A stretch of 64,000 nt of DNA, from assembly GCA_047602645.1 (NCBI GenBank), contig JASGGU010000008.1:20056-84055 (forward strand), in the 5' to 3' direction. Positions 44,105-53,374 of this stretch are shown here, one piece after another. A model generated the notes under the pieces. It did no database searches, had not been told where the DNA came from, and saw only the letters and a list, made by a program, of their open reading frames with translations. The DNA comes from JAEYFP01 sp047602645. GTDB lineage: Bacteria; Bacillota; Clostridia; Lachnospirales; Lachnospiraceae. The position numbers and the translations under genes were made by a program. Within the stretch, counting starts at the first letter, position 1. Each line of letters starts with the position of its first letter.

Positions 44105-44791
44105 TTACTTATTCAATGTAATAATAACTCTTCTGAAGGGCTCTTCTCCCTCGCTATGTGTACTTACATATTTATCATTCTGCAAAGCAGAATGAATGAC
44201 ACGTCTTTCATAAGGATTCATAGGTTCTAAAGTTACCGGCCTTTTTGTTCTTTTTACTTTATAAGCCAAATTCTTTGCAAGATTTTCAAGTGTTTCTTTT
44301 CTTCTCTTCCTGTAATTTTCCGTATCTACTTTTACACGAATATAATCTGCACTACCCTTATTAACAACAAGGCTTGTCAGATATTGAAGAGAATCAAGAG
44401 TTTGTCCTCGTTTACCAATCAGGACACCCATTTCCTTACCACTCAGTTCAATATCCATTTCATTTTCATGAAAATCAACAGAAATTTCCACATCCATATT
44501 CATTGCCTTAAATACTTGACTCAAAAATTCTTTTGGATCATTTACAGAAGGTGCCGGAGAAGAATCATCCTTTTGCTGAGAAACATTATTGCTGATCTTG
44601 TTTTTTACTTCAACTTTATCTTCTTTTATTTTTGCTCTTATAACAGCAGGTTTACTGGCAAATCCTAAAAAGCCCGAAGTTCCTTTTTCAATTACTTCAT
44701 AATTCAGCTTATCACTTGTAACCATTAATTTTTGACATGCTTCCGTAATTGCATCATCAACAGTTTTCCCAGATACTTCAATATACTCCAT
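44105..44791 (-). CDS. jag: Jag/KhpB RNA-binding protein
   Basis: 228 aa, Jag N-terminal domain (about 1-50), low-complexity linker, a KH domain with GVLIGKRGQTLDSLQYLTSL (GKRG loop) and a C-terminal R3H domain ending ERRVIHSALQNDKYVSTHSE. Binds RNA and influences cell division and envelope in Firmicutes. Eleven bases after yidC in the usual order. Confidence 0.95.
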   Translation of the reverse strand: MEYIEVSGKTVDDAITEACQKLMVTSDKLNYEVIEKGTSGFLGFASKPAVIRAKIKEDKVEVKNKISNNVSQQKDDSSPAPSVNDPKEFLSQVFKAMNMDVEISVDFHENEMDIELSGKEMGVLIGKRGQTLDSLQYLTSLVVNKGSADYIRVKVDTENYRKRRKETLENLAKNLAYKVKRTKRPVTLEPMNPYERRVIHSALQNDKYVSTHSEGEEPFRRVIITLNK

Positions 44792-44802
44792 AAAATAGCC
44801 TC

Positions 44803-46119
44803 CTACTTATTATTTTTTTCATTATACTGCTTTACCATATTTGCTTTTGAAGCAATACTTCCGGCCTTTACACCTTTATTATAATATTCCGTTGCCTTCT
44901 TTACCGCTTCCTCTTTATCAGACTGTGGCTTCTCTGTTTTATTATTATCAACAATTGTCTTTGTACTTATTTTTGCGCTGTTTGTAACAGTTTGAGACGG
45001 AACTCCAAGTTTATCTCTCTTTTTCTTTGCTTTTTCAACATTCTTTCTAATTACTTCATCCAGATCCTCTTTATCAAGATGCTTGTTAATAGCAATCTGC
45101 TGAATACTTCTGATAACAGCACCCGCAATCCAGTAAAGTCCCATACCGGCAGGAAGTGTAAAACAAAAAACAGCAGACATAGCGGGCATCATAACATTCA
45201 TTGTCTTCATAGAAGAAGCCATTGTACTCTGCTGATCCGTAGTTGCTTCCGGCTGCGGCATCAGCTTTGTATTCAGCCATTGTGTCAAAGCAGCCAAAAC
45301 AGGAATCATCACAGCTCCTATTATCAATAAATAAGAACCTGTCGAAAAAGCCTCCTTCAATATATAAGAAGGAGAATTTGAAATATTCAATCCCAAAAAG
45401 GAATTATATCTTTCAATCAAATCAAGAGAACCGGTTCCCGAAGCATTTGTAACTAAATTTTTTAAACTTTCAAAATTACCTGATGCATAAATATTATGCC
45501 ATTCTGAAGTTGATGCTTTATTTAAAATATCAATTACGGTATTTGTAATATATTCCGTATTGCCGCCTGTAAATAACTCATTGGAAAACTGTTTGCTGAA
45601 TTGTGAAGCACTCGAAAAATTTTCCGTATTTTGAATAAATTCAAGGCTGCCCGGCTGTTCGATAAACTTTGAAACAAAAGGAATAAAAGCTTGTTTAACG
45701 GTATCAACATATGCCGGAATATTATAAATAACACGATATAATGCAAATAAAATAGGCATTTGTATAACTAACTGGAGACAACTGCCGGTAGGAGAAGTTC
45801 CGTATTTCTCATAAACCGCTTTTGTTTCTTCATTCATTCTTGTCATTGATTCATTATCTTTTTTATTTTTGTATTTCGCCTGAATTGCCTGAAGCTCAGG
45901 ATTCATTTTAGCCGAAAGCTTGGAAAATTTCTGTTGTTTGATCGTAAGGGGCATCATACAAAGGTAAATTACGAGTGTAAAAAGAATAATGGAAAAACCA
46001 ATACTGGGAACACCTATCGCAGCCAGTCCATTAAAAATTGCATCCATAATATAACCAAGCAGCTTTGCAATAGGTCCTAATATTGCTCCGTCATTCTGTG
46101 TCAATAAAACATTAATCAA
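44803..46119 (-). CDS. yidC: Membrane insertase YidC
   Basis: Inserts membrane proteins, 438 aa from TTG 46119. Core helices contain LVIYLCMMPLTIKQQKFS, MPILFALYRVIYNIP and FTLPAGMGLYWIAGAV. The C-terminal tail is basic and low-complexity (VEKAKKKRDKLG region and beyond). The frame opens eight codons earlier, but AGGAGG lies inside that stretch, nine bases before TTG 46119, which therefore is the likely start. A long extracytoplasmic loop (about 150-260) is Ser/Asn rich. Preceded by yidD after 38 bp. Confidence 0.92.
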   Translation of the reverse strand: MINVLLTQNDGAILGPIAKLLGYIMDAIFNGLAAIGVPSIGFSIILFTLVIYLCMMPLTIKQQKFSKLSAKMNPELQAIQAKYKNKKDNESMTRMNEETKAVYEKYGTSPTGSCLQLVIQMPILFALYRVIYNIPAYVDTVKQAFIPFVSKFIEQPGSLEFIQNTENFSSASQFSKQFSNELFTGGNTEYITNTVIDILNKASTSEWHNIYASGNFESLKNLVTNASGTGSLDLIERYNSFLGLNISNSPSYILKEAFSTGSYLLIIGAVMIPVLAALTQWLNTKLMPQPEATTDQQSTMASSMKTMNVMMPAMSAVFCFTLPAGMGLYWIAGAVIRSIQQIAINKHLDKEDLDEVIRKNVEKAKKKRDKLGVPSQTVTNSAKISTKTIVDNNKTEKPQSDKEEAVKKATEYYNKGVKAGSIASKANMVKQYNEKNNK

Positions 46120-46157
46120 TTCGCATATCCTCCTTATTGTCAAAAAAACTGACAGCG

Positions 46158-46370
46158 TTAGGGAACAGGATCATATCCTCCTTTTGAAAAAGGATTGCAT
46201 CTTATTATTCTCCAAATTGCTAATAAACTTCCTTTAAAAGCTCCATATTTTTCAATTGCTTCCAATCCATACTGTGAACAGGACGGAATATAAGGACATT
46301 TTGTAGTTTTTAAACAAGAAATATACTTTTGATAGAACTTGATTATATGAATAAATATTTTTTTTATCAT
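46158..46370 (-). CDS. yidD: Membrane protein insertion efficiency factor YidD
   Basis: Small membrane-associated protein of 70 aa with the family block CPYIPSCSQYGLEAIEKYG (Cys pair) and RIIRCNPFSKGGYDPVP. It aids YidC-dependent insertion. Between rnpA (7 bp) and yidC, the standard order. Confidence 0.96.
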   Translation of the reverse strand: MIKKIFIHIIKFYQKYISCLKTTKCPYIPSCSQYGLEAIEKYGAFKGSLLAIWRIIRCNPFSKGGYDPVP

Positions 46371-46377
46371 GATATTC

Positions 46378-46713
46378 TCATTTATAAATACTATGAAGCT
46401 TCATTAAATGCAACAATGCACTTTCCATTTCACGATATTCTATCGCATTTGCACCTTCCCGTGCAATGACTACTATGTCTAAACCACTATTAAACATATT
46501 TTCATGCAGCCGATAACTTTCTTTTACCAATCTCTTAATCCTGTGACGGATTACACTATTTCCAACTTTTTTACTAACTGAAATACCAATTCTGTTCTTA
46601 TCTAAACTGTTTTCCAACACATATAACACCAAATACTTATTAGCACGCGATCTGCCCTTTTTAAATATAACTTGAAAATCTTTATTTTTCTTTAAAGACT
46701 CAGTAAATATCAT
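46378..46713 (-). CDS. rnpA: Ribonuclease P protein component
   Basis: Protein subunit of RNase P for tRNA 5' maturation, 111 aa. Basic, with GRSRANKYLVLYVLEN and the RNA-binding RNR-like block SVIRHRIKRLVKESYR. Between rpmH and yidD; a strong terminator separates it from rpmH, so part of the transcripts may stop there. Confidence 0.96.
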   Translation of the reverse strand: MIFTESLKKNKDFQVIFKKGRSRANKYLVLYVLENSLDKNRIGISVSKKVGNSVIRHRIKRLVKESYRLHENMFNSGLDIVVIAREGANAIEYREMESALLHLMKLHSIYK

Positions 46714-46758
46714 AAATTCTACCTTATAAAACTAACATTAAGAAATTACTTCCATAGA

Positions 46759-46787
46759 GAAAAATAGACCACAAATCTGCGGTCTAT
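46759..46787 (-). terminator. Terminator behind rpmH
   Basis: Minus strand: ATAGACCGCA and TGTGGTCTAT form a 10-bp stem with loop GATT, then TTTT. The stem starts inside the rpmH stop codon. It probably works as an attenuator before rnpA. Confidence 0.85.
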
Positions 46788-46918
46788 GCTGACAATTTTT
46801 TTCTTCCTTTTAATCTTCTGGAAGCTAAAACTTTTCTTCCGCCCGGCGTACTCATTCTACTTCTGAATCCGTGAACTTTGGATCTCTGTCTATTCTTAGG
46901 TTGAAATGTCATTTTCAT
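46784..46918 (-). CDS. rpmH: Ribosomal protein L34
   Basis: 44 aa large-subunit protein, MKMTFQPKNRQRSKVHGFRS at the start and GGRKVLASRRLKGRKKLSA at the end, complete L34 sequence. Ribosome site AGGAGG precedes it. First gene on the left of the origin. Confidence 0.97.
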   Translation of the reverse strand: MKMTFQPKNRQRSKVHGFRSRMSTPGGRKVLASRRLKGRKKLSA

Positions 46919-46989
46919 AATTAAACACCTCCTTCTATCTATTCTATTTTTATTAATTAGTGTGTTAAATGTAAGAAAACATCATTTCA

Positions 46990-47018
46990 ATTATATGCAA
47001 AAGAATAGTTTACGTCAA
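46990..47018 (-). promoter_or_regulatory. Promoter of rpmH
   Basis: Minus strand TTGACG (47018-47013), 17-bp spacer, TATAAT (46995-46990). Confidence 0.7.
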
Positions 47019-47085
47019 GCAAAAAGTTAGAAGAGCTCTATTTTCTGCAATATTTTCAAAATTCATACATTGAATTTACATAATA

Positions 47086-47117
47086 TTATCCACAAAATGT
47101 GAATTCAATGTGGATAA
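47086..47117. promoter_or_regulatory. Upstream DnaA box pair (oriC, left part)
   Basis: TTATCCACA at 47086-47094 and its reverse complement TGTGGATAA at 47109-47117, both perfect DnaA boxes, in the rpmH-dnaA gap (46919-47363). They correspond to the upstream half of a bipartite origin. Confidence 0.85.
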
Positions 47118-47300
47118 CTATGTAATATCCTGTTTAAAAGTTATTAATAAAATTTCAAACAGCGTATTTAAGCTATTTCATAAAGCCTTATTAATAAAAC
47201 AAATCATTCACATAAATAATAAAAACAAAAATGATATGTTAACTAAACAATTAAGTAATTTTACATTTTATATAAATAGAGTAATCAATTCTAAAAACAT

Positions 47301-47327
47301 TTGATAATTTAATAATTTTGTTATAAT
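47301..47327 (+). promoter_or_regulatory. Promoter of dnaA
   Basis: TTGATA at 47301-47306 and TATAAT at 47322-47327; the spacer is 15 bp, shorter than ideal. Confidence 0.45.
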
Positions 47328-47363
47328 ATAGAGTAGTGATAGAATGATGTTAGGAGAATTAAA

Positions 47364-48722
47364 ATGGATGAGTTGTTGGCAAAGTGGGAAGAAATTAAGG
47401 AAGCAATCAGGAAAGAACATAATCTTTCTGATATTTCTTATAAAACCTGGATTCTCCCTCTGAAGCTATATAATGTAGAAAAGGACAAGATTGTTATTTT
47501 AATTCCATTTGACCAGGCCCAGTCCTTAAACTATATTAACAATAAATATTCGCTTCCGATCAAAGTAGCAATTGCTGAGGCGGTTCATAAAGAATATGAA
47601 ATTGAATTTGTACTTGAGAAGGATATTAAGACCTATAAATCAAGTTCTATTTCTGATTCTTCCAATAATGTCAATTATGAAAGGGCTAATTTAAATTCTA
47701 AATATACCTTTAATACCTTTGTTGTAGGAGGAAATAATCGATTTGCACATTCTGCCTCTCTGGCCGTTGCAGAGTCTCCGGGAGAAGTATATAATCCTTT
47801 ATTTCTATATGGAGGGGTCGGACTTGGAAAAACACACCTTATGCATTCCATTGCACATTTCATTATAGAAAACAATCCGAACGCAAAAGTTCTTTATGTA
47901 ACATCCGAACAATTTACAAATGAAGTCATTGATGCAATCAGAATTGGTAATAATTCCCCTACGGCAATGAAAAAATTTAGGGAAAAATACAGAAATATTG
48001 ATGTACTGCTGATCGATGATATCCAATTTATTATAGGAAAAGAAAGTACACAGGAAGAATTTTTCCATACATTTAATCAGCTTCACGAAGAAAAAAAACA
48101 AATTATCATATCTTCTGATAAACCTCCGAAGGATATGGATATTCTTGAAGAACGATATAAATCCAGATTCGGATGGGGATTAATTGCTGATATACAGTCC
48201 CCTGATTATGAAACAAGAATGGCTATTCTTCAAAAGAAAGAAGAAATGGATGGCTATGAAATTGATGAGGCTGTTATTCAATATATAGCAAATAACGTAA
48301 AATCAAATATCAGAGAACTGGAAGGCGCATTAAATAAATTAATTGCTCTTTCTAATCTTGAGAAAAAAGAAATCACATTGGAACTGGCTGAAGAAGCATT
48401 GAAGGATATTATTTCACCCAACATTCCTAACAAAATAACACCGGAATATATTATTGAAGTAGTATCCGAACATTTTAACATTCCTCCTTCAGATATTTAT
48501 TCCAAAAAAAGAAATTCTGAAATTGTATTGCCAAGACAGATCATCATGTACCTATGCAGACAAATGACAGATGCTCCGCTTACGAAAATTGCTTCTCTCC
48601 TCGGTAAAAAGGATCATACAACAATTCTACATGGAGAAAAGAAGATCTCTGCGGATATAGAAACTGATGAGTCTCTTAAAAATTCAGTTGAGACAATTAA
48701 GAAAAAAATTAATCTGAATTAA
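47364..48722 (+). CDS. dnaA: Chromosomal replication initiator DnaA
   Basis: AAA+ ATPase that opens the origin, 452 aa. Domain I at the N-terminus, Walker A GGVGLGKTH at 150-158, Walker B VLLIDDIQF, and the domain IV DNA-binding signature KKDHTTILHGEKK near the end. TTAGGAGAA precedes the ATG. DnaA boxes lie on both sides of the gene, as in Bacillus. Confidence 0.98.
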   Translation: MDELLAKWEEIKEAIRKEHNLSDISYKTWILPLKLYNVEKDKIVILIPFDQAQSLNYINNKYSLPIKVAIAEAVHKEYEIEFVLEKDIKTYKSSSISDSSNNVNYERANLNSKYTFNTFVVGGNNRFAHSASLAVAESPGEVYNPLFLYGGVGLGKTHLMHSIAHFIIENNPNAKVLYVTSEQFTNEVIDAIRIGNNSPTAMKKFREKYRNIDVLLIDDIQFIIGKESTQEEFFHTFNQLHEEKKQIIISSDKPPKDMDILEERYKSRFGWGLIADIQSPDYETRMAILQKKEEMDGYEIDEAVIQYIANNVKSNIRELEGALNKLIALSNLEKKEITLELAEEALKDIISPNIPNKITPEYIIEVVSEHFNIPPSDIYSKKRNSEIVLPRQIIMYLCRQMTDAPLTKIASLLGKKDHTTILHGEKKISADIETDESLKNSVETIKKKINLN

Positions 48723-48957
48723 TTATTCACAAAAGAATGTTAAAAACTTTCGAATAACCTGTTGATAACTATGAGTCGTTTTTTTTACATTTTTTAACTG
48801 TGTAAAAACTCCTGTTTATCAACATCTTAAATTGAATTTTTCACATAGTTTTTATTGTTCCAAAAGCTGATGATTAAGCTGCTATAAAAGTTATACACTT
48901 ATTCACACCCTATAATACTATGATGACTGATTTTAATTATATATTTATCTATAAAAG
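48723..48957. promoter_or_regulatory. dnaA-dnaN intergenic origin: DnaA boxes and AT-rich unwinding region
   Basis: Boxes TTATTCACA at 48723-48731, TGTTGATAA at 48760-48768 (reverse TTATCAACA), TTATCAACA at 48816-48824 and TTATTCACA at 48899-48907, plus near matches TGTGTAAAA at 48799 and TTATACACT at 48891. Directly after the last box come CCCT and ATA-ATA-CTA (48912-48920), a possible DnaA-trio series, then an AT-rich stretch to 48957. This is the downstream part of the origin where unwinding is expected. Confidence 0.75.
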
Positions 48958-48976
48958 CGAAGGGAGTTATGATTAA

Positions 48977-50086
48977 ATGAAAATCACATGTTCTAAATCT
49001 AATTTACTTAACGGAGTTCAGATTGTTTATAAAGCTGTTCCATCTAAAACAACAATGTCTATCCTGGAATGTATTTTAATTAATGCAAGTACAAATTCAA
49101 TCAAATTAACTGCTAATGATATGGAGCTTGGAATAGAGACAGTGATTGAAGGAACAATTATTGAAAAGGGGATTATTGCTCTAGATGCTAAAATTTTATT
49201 TGAAATTGTAAGAAAGCTTCCCGATAACAATGTAACAATTGAAACAGATAATAATTTAAAAACAACAATCAAATGCGAAAAAGCTAATTTCAGTATTATT
49301 GGTAAATCAGGAGATGATTTTTCTTATTTACCGGAACTGGAAAAGAACGAACCGTTGCTTATATCTCAATTTACCTTAAAAGAAGTTGTCCGTCAGACGA
49401 TTTTTTCTATTGCCGACAATGATAATAATAAATTGATGACAGGAGAATTGTTTGAAATTAATAATAATATATTAAAAGTAGTTTCTCTTGATGGCCATAG
49501 AATTTCTATCCGTAAAATTGAATTAAAAAATAATTATGAAAACAGAAAAGTAGTTGTACCGGGAAAAACTTTAAATGAAGTAAGTAAGATTTTATCAGGT
49601 GATACGGATAAGGATATTTCCATTTACTTTACTGATAAACATATTATATTTGAATTTGACAGTACAGTGGTTGTTTCGAGATTAATTGAGGGCGAATATT
49701 TCAAAATAGATCAGATGCTTTCTAATGATTATGAGACAAAATTACAGATCAATAAAAAAGAATTTTTGGATTGTATTGACAGAGCGACTCTTCTTGTGAA
49801 AGAAGGGGATAAAAAGCCTATTATTATTAGTATTTCAGATACGATAATGGAATTAAAGATCAATTCTACTGTAGGTTCTATGAATGAGGAAATTGATATT
49901 GAAAAATCAGGAAAAGATTTAATGATTGGATTTAATCCTAAATTTCTGATTGATGCGCTTCGAGTAATAGACGATGAAAGCATCACCTTATATATGGTAA
50001 ATCCAAAAGCGCCGTGTTTTATTAAAAATGATCAGGAATCCTTCATATATTTGATTCTTCCTGTTAATTTTAATACAGTCAGTTAA
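48977..50086 (+). CDS. dnaN: DNA polymerase III beta sliding clamp
   Basis: Dimeric ring that tethers the replicative polymerase, 369 aa, full length, three clamp-fold repeats. N-terminus MKITCSKSNLLNGVQIVYKA; the C-terminal CFIKNDQESFIYLILPVN is the family end. Second gene of the dnaA operon region. Confidence 0.96.
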   Translation: MKITCSKSNLLNGVQIVYKAVPSKTTMSILECILINASTNSIKLTANDMELGIETVIEGTIIEKGIIALDAKILFEIVRKLPDNNVTIETDNNLKTTIKCEKANFSIIGKSGDDFSYLPELEKNEPLLISQFTLKEVVRQTIFSIADNDNNKLMTGELFEINNNILKVVSLDGHRISIRKIELKNNYENRKVVVPGKTLNEVSKILSGDTDKDISIYFTDKHIIFEFDSTVVVSRLIEGEYFKIDQMLSNDYETKLQINKKEFLDCIDRATLLVKEGDKKPIIISISDTIMELKINSTVGSMNEEIDIEKSGKDLMIGFNPKFLIDALRVIDDESITLYMVNPKAPCFIKNDQESFIYLILPVNFNTVS

Positions 50087-50110
50087 TTTTAATGAAAAGA
50101 AGTGGAAAAT

Positions 50111-50320
50111 ATGGAAATAATAAAAATAAAAGATGATTTTATTAAGCTGGGACAGGTGTTAAAGCTTGCGGGTCTTGTTGATTCCGGCGTTGAGGCTAAA
50201 ATTGTGATCAATGAAGGAAAGGTTCTGGTAAATGGCAGAACTGAACTGCAAAGAGGAAAAAAAATAGTATCCGGGGACATGATTACTTACAACAACTTTC
50301 AGATAAAGATAGAAAATTAA
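50111..50320 (+). CDS. yaaA: S4-domain RNA-binding protein (YaaA type)
   Basis: Short protein of 69 aa with a single S4 domain: FIKLGQVLKLAGLVDSG and VLVNGRTELQRGKKI. Typical position between dnaN and recF. A GTG three codons upstream is a possible alternative start. Likely an RNA-binding ribosome-associated factor. Confidence 0.92.
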   Translation: MEIIKIKDDFIKLGQVLKLAGLVDSGVEAKIVINEGKVLVNGRTELQRGKKIVSGDMITYNNFQIKIEN

Positions 50321-50336
50321 ATTGGGATATTGACCT

Positions 50337-51422
50337 ATGATTATAAAATCCATAGAATTGATCAATTACAGGAATTATGAAAAACTTCATATAAACTTTG
50401 ACAAAGGTGTTAATATATTGTATGGTGACAATGCCCAGGGCAAAACAAATGTGCTGGAATCTATTTATTTGTGCGGTACAACAAAATCCCACAGAGGCAG
50501 TAGGGATAAAGATATTATTAAATTTGAAAATGAAGAAGGCCATGTCAGATCTTTATTTGAGAAGAACGAAATTGATTATCAGATTGATATGCATTTGAGA
50601 AGTGACAAATCAAAAGGAATTGCAATTAATGGTATAAAACTGAAAAAAGCTGCAGAGTTGCTTGGCATTGCAAATATTATTTTGTTTTCTCCTGAAGATT
50701 TATCTATTATTAAAAATGGTCCTTCTGACAGAAGACGCTTTATAGATACAGAATTATGTCAGCTGGATAAGATTTATTTATATAATCTTACTAATTATAA
50801 TAAAATTGTTAACCAAAGAAATAATTTGTTAAAGGATATTATGATACATCCTGAATTGAGAGATACATTAGATGTTTGGGATAGTCAGTTGATTTCTCTC
50901 GGAACAAAAATTATTGACAGAAGAAATCTTTTTATTAATCAGCTGAATGAAATTATTTATGAAATACATAAGAATTTATCAGGTGATAAGGAAAAATTGA
51001 AAATCAAATATGAGCCAAATGTAGAAATAATAGAATACGAACAAAAAATAAGAAGAAACAGAGAAAAGGATATTAAGTATAAGCTTACTTCCGTAGGACC
51101 TCACAGGGATGATTTTACTTTTTATATTAATGATGTAGATACAAAGAAATTTGGATCTCAAGGACAGCAGCGTACGGCCGCACTTTCTTTAAAGCTATCG
51201 GAAATTAAATTAGTTAAAAATATTACAAATCATATGCCTGTCTTGTTACTGGATGATGTATTATCGGAGCTTGACAGTAGCAGACAGAATTTTTTACTGA
51301 ATAGTATCGGCGATATCCAGACAATTATTACTTGTACCGGATTAGATGAATTTATTAATAATAGAATTAAAATTAATAAAATTTTTAAAGTAAGTGATGG
51401 AAAAGTGTTCAGTGAAAACTGA
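50337..51422 (+). CDS. recF: DNA replication/repair protein RecF
   Basis: ABC-type ATPase acting in gap repair and RecA loading, 361 aa. Walker A GDNAQGKT (30-37), signature SQGQQR-like segment KFGSQGQQRTAALSL, and Walker B VLLLDDVLSELD. In the usual order; gyrB follows after 22 bp. Confidence 0.96.
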   Translation: MIIKSIELINYRNYEKLHINFDKGVNILYGDNAQGKTNVLESIYLCGTTKSHRGSRDKDIIKFENEEGHVRSLFEKNEIDYQIDMHLRSDKSKGIAINGIKLKKAAELLGIANIILFSPEDLSIIKNGPSDRRRFIDTELCQLDKIYLYNLTNYNKIVNQRNNLLKDIMIHPELRDTLDVWDSQLISLGTKIIDRRNLFINQLNEIIYEIHKNLSGDKEKLKIKYEPNVEIIEYEQKIRRNREKDIKYKLTSVGPHRDDFTFYINDVDTKKFGSQGQQRTAALSLKLSEIKLVKNITNHMPVLLLDDVLSELDSSRQNFLLNSIGDIQTIITCTGLDEFINNRIKINKIFKVSDGKVFSEN

Positions 51423-51444
51423 GGCATAAATTAGGAGGATATTC

Positions 51445-53361
51445 ATGAGCAACGAATATGGTGCAGATCAAATTCAAATATTGGAGGGTTTGGAAGCTGT
51501 AAGAAAAAGACCTGGTATGTATATAGGTAGTACCTCTTCGAGGGGACTCCACCATTTGGTTTATGAAATTGTGGATAATTCTGTGGATGAGGCTTTGGCC
51601 GGTTTTTGTGATATGATTGATGTTACCCTCAATAAGGACAATTCTGTAACGGTTATTGATAACGGAAGAGGAATTCCTGTGGGAATTAATCATAAAGCAG
51701 GTATTCCCGCTGTTGAAGTTGTTTTTACTATTCTTCATGCAGGAGGAAAATTCGGAGGAGGAGGATATAAAGTATCGGGAGGACTTCACGGAGTAGGTGC
51801 TTCTGTTGTAAATGCTCTTTCTTCCTGGCTTGAGGTTACAATCTATCATGAAGGAAAAATTTATAGACAGCGTTATGAAAGAGGGCATGTTGTAAAAAAG
51901 CTTGAAGTAATTGGCGAATGTGACATGGAAAAGAGCGGAACGACTGTCACTTTTTTGCCGGATGATACAATATTTGAAGAAACTATTTATGATTTTGATG
52001 TATTAAAGCAGCGTCTTCGTGAAATGGCTTTTCTTACAAAGAATTTAAGAATTGTCTTGAGAGATGACAGACCGGAAGAACAGATTGTAAAAGAATTTCA
52101 TTATGCGGGCGGAATTAAGGAATTTGTCAGCTACTTAAATAAAAGTAAAACTCCTTTATATGAAGATATTCTTTATTTTGAAGGAAAAAAGGATCATGTT
52201 TATGTTGAAGTGGCGATGCAGCATAATGATTCCTATAATGAAAGTGTATTTAGTTTTGTTAATAATATTACGACACCGGAAGGAGGTACACATCTGACCG
52301 GTTATCGTAATGCAATTACAAAAACGTTTAATGATTACGCAAGGAATGCAAAATTATTAAAAGACAGTGAATCTAATTTATCAGGCGATGATATTCGGGA
52401 AGGTTTGACCGCAATTATCAGTGTCAAAATTGAAGATCCGCAGTTTGAAGGACAGACAAAGCAGAAGCTTGGAAATAGCGAAGCCAGAGTTGCGGTAGAT
52501 AATGTCGTGAGTGAACAGCTTACTTATTATCTGGAACAAAATCCGATTATTGCAAAAATTATTTGTGAAAAATCTATTTTGGCGCAGCGTGCAAGAGAAG
52601 CAGCCAGAAAAGCGAGAGATCTTACTAGAAGGAAAACTGCCTTGGAAGGAATGGCTCTTCCCGGAAAGCTTGCCGATTGTTCTGATAAGGACCCAAAAAA
52701 TTGTGAAATTTTTATAGTAGAGGGTGATTCTGCCGGTGGTTCTGCAAAAACGGCAAGAAGCCGTGCAACACAGGCAATTCTCCCGCTGCGCGGCAAGATT
52801 TTAAATGTAGAAAAAGCAAGACTTGATAAAATATATGGAAATGCAGAAATTAAAGCGATGATTACCGCATTTGGAACAGGAATCCATGATGATTTTGATA
52901 GTTCAAAGCTGCGGTATGATAAAATTATTATTATGACAGATGCCGATGTGGATGGCGCACATATCAGTACATTGATGCTGACATTCCTTTATCGTTTTAT
53001 GCCTGATTTAATTAAAGAAGGGCATGTTTATCTCGCGCAGCCGCCTCTTTATAAACTTGAGAAAAATAAAAAAGTCTGGTATGCATATAACGATGAAGAA
53101 CTAAGTTCCATTTTATTAGAGGTCGGACGTGATACAAATAACAAGATTCAGCGATATAAAGGTCTTGGTGAAATGGATGCCGATCAGCTCTGGGAAACGA
53201 CAATGAATCCGGAAAGCAGAATTTTATTAAAGGTAACAATGAATGAGGAAGCATCTTCGGAAATTGATTTAACCTTTACAACCTTGATGGGAGACAAAGT
53301 GGAGCCGAGAAGGGAATTTATTGAGGAAAATGCCAAATATGTAAAAAATTTGGATATTTAG
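51445..53361 (+). CDS. gyrB: DNA gyrase subunit B
   Basis: ATPase subunit of gyrase, 638 aa. GHKL ATP site with DNSVDEALAGFCD and GRGIPVG; Toprim domain with EGDSAGGSAKTARSR and MTDADVDGAHIS, and the C-terminal QRYKGLGEMDADQLWETTM. TAGGAGGA precedes the ATG. Followed by gyrA after 13 bp. Confidence 0.98.
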   Translation: MSNEYGADQIQILEGLEAVRKRPGMYIGSTSSRGLHHLVYEIVDNSVDEALAGFCDMIDVTLNKDNSVTVIDNGRGIPVGINHKAGIPAVEVVFTILHAGGKFGGGGYKVSGGLHGVGASVVNALSSWLEVTIYHEGKIYRQRYERGHVVKKLEVIGECDMEKSGTTVTFLPDDTIFEETIYDFDVLKQRLREMAFLTKNLRIVLRDDRPEEQIVKEFHYAGGIKEFVSYLNKSKTPLYEDILYFEGKKDHVYVEVAMQHNDSYNESVFSFVNNITTPEGGTHLTGYRNAITKTFNDYARNAKLLKDSESNLSGDDIREGLTAIISVKIEDPQFEGQTKQKLGNSEARVAVDNVVSEQLTYYLEQNPIIAKIICEKSILAQRAREAARKARDLTRRKTALEGMALPGKLADCSDKDPKNCEIFIVEGDSAGGSAKTARSRATQAILPLRGKILNVEKARLDKIYGNAEIKAMITAFGTGIHDDFDSSKLRYDKIIIMTDADVDGAHISTLMLTFLYRFMPDLIKEGHVYLAQPPLYKLEKNKKVWYAYNDEELSSILLEVGRDTNNKIQRYKGLGEMDADQLWETTMNPESRILLKVTMNEEASSEIDLTFTTLMGDKVEPRREFIEENAKYVKNLDI

Positions 53362-53374
53362 GGAGAAAATATAA

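Noticed and set aside
47110..47304. 64-codon ORF in the rpmH-dnaA gap
   Set aside because: It starts inside a DnaA box, has no ribosome site and its Asn/Lys/Ile-rich composition is what AT-rich origin DNA gives by chance.
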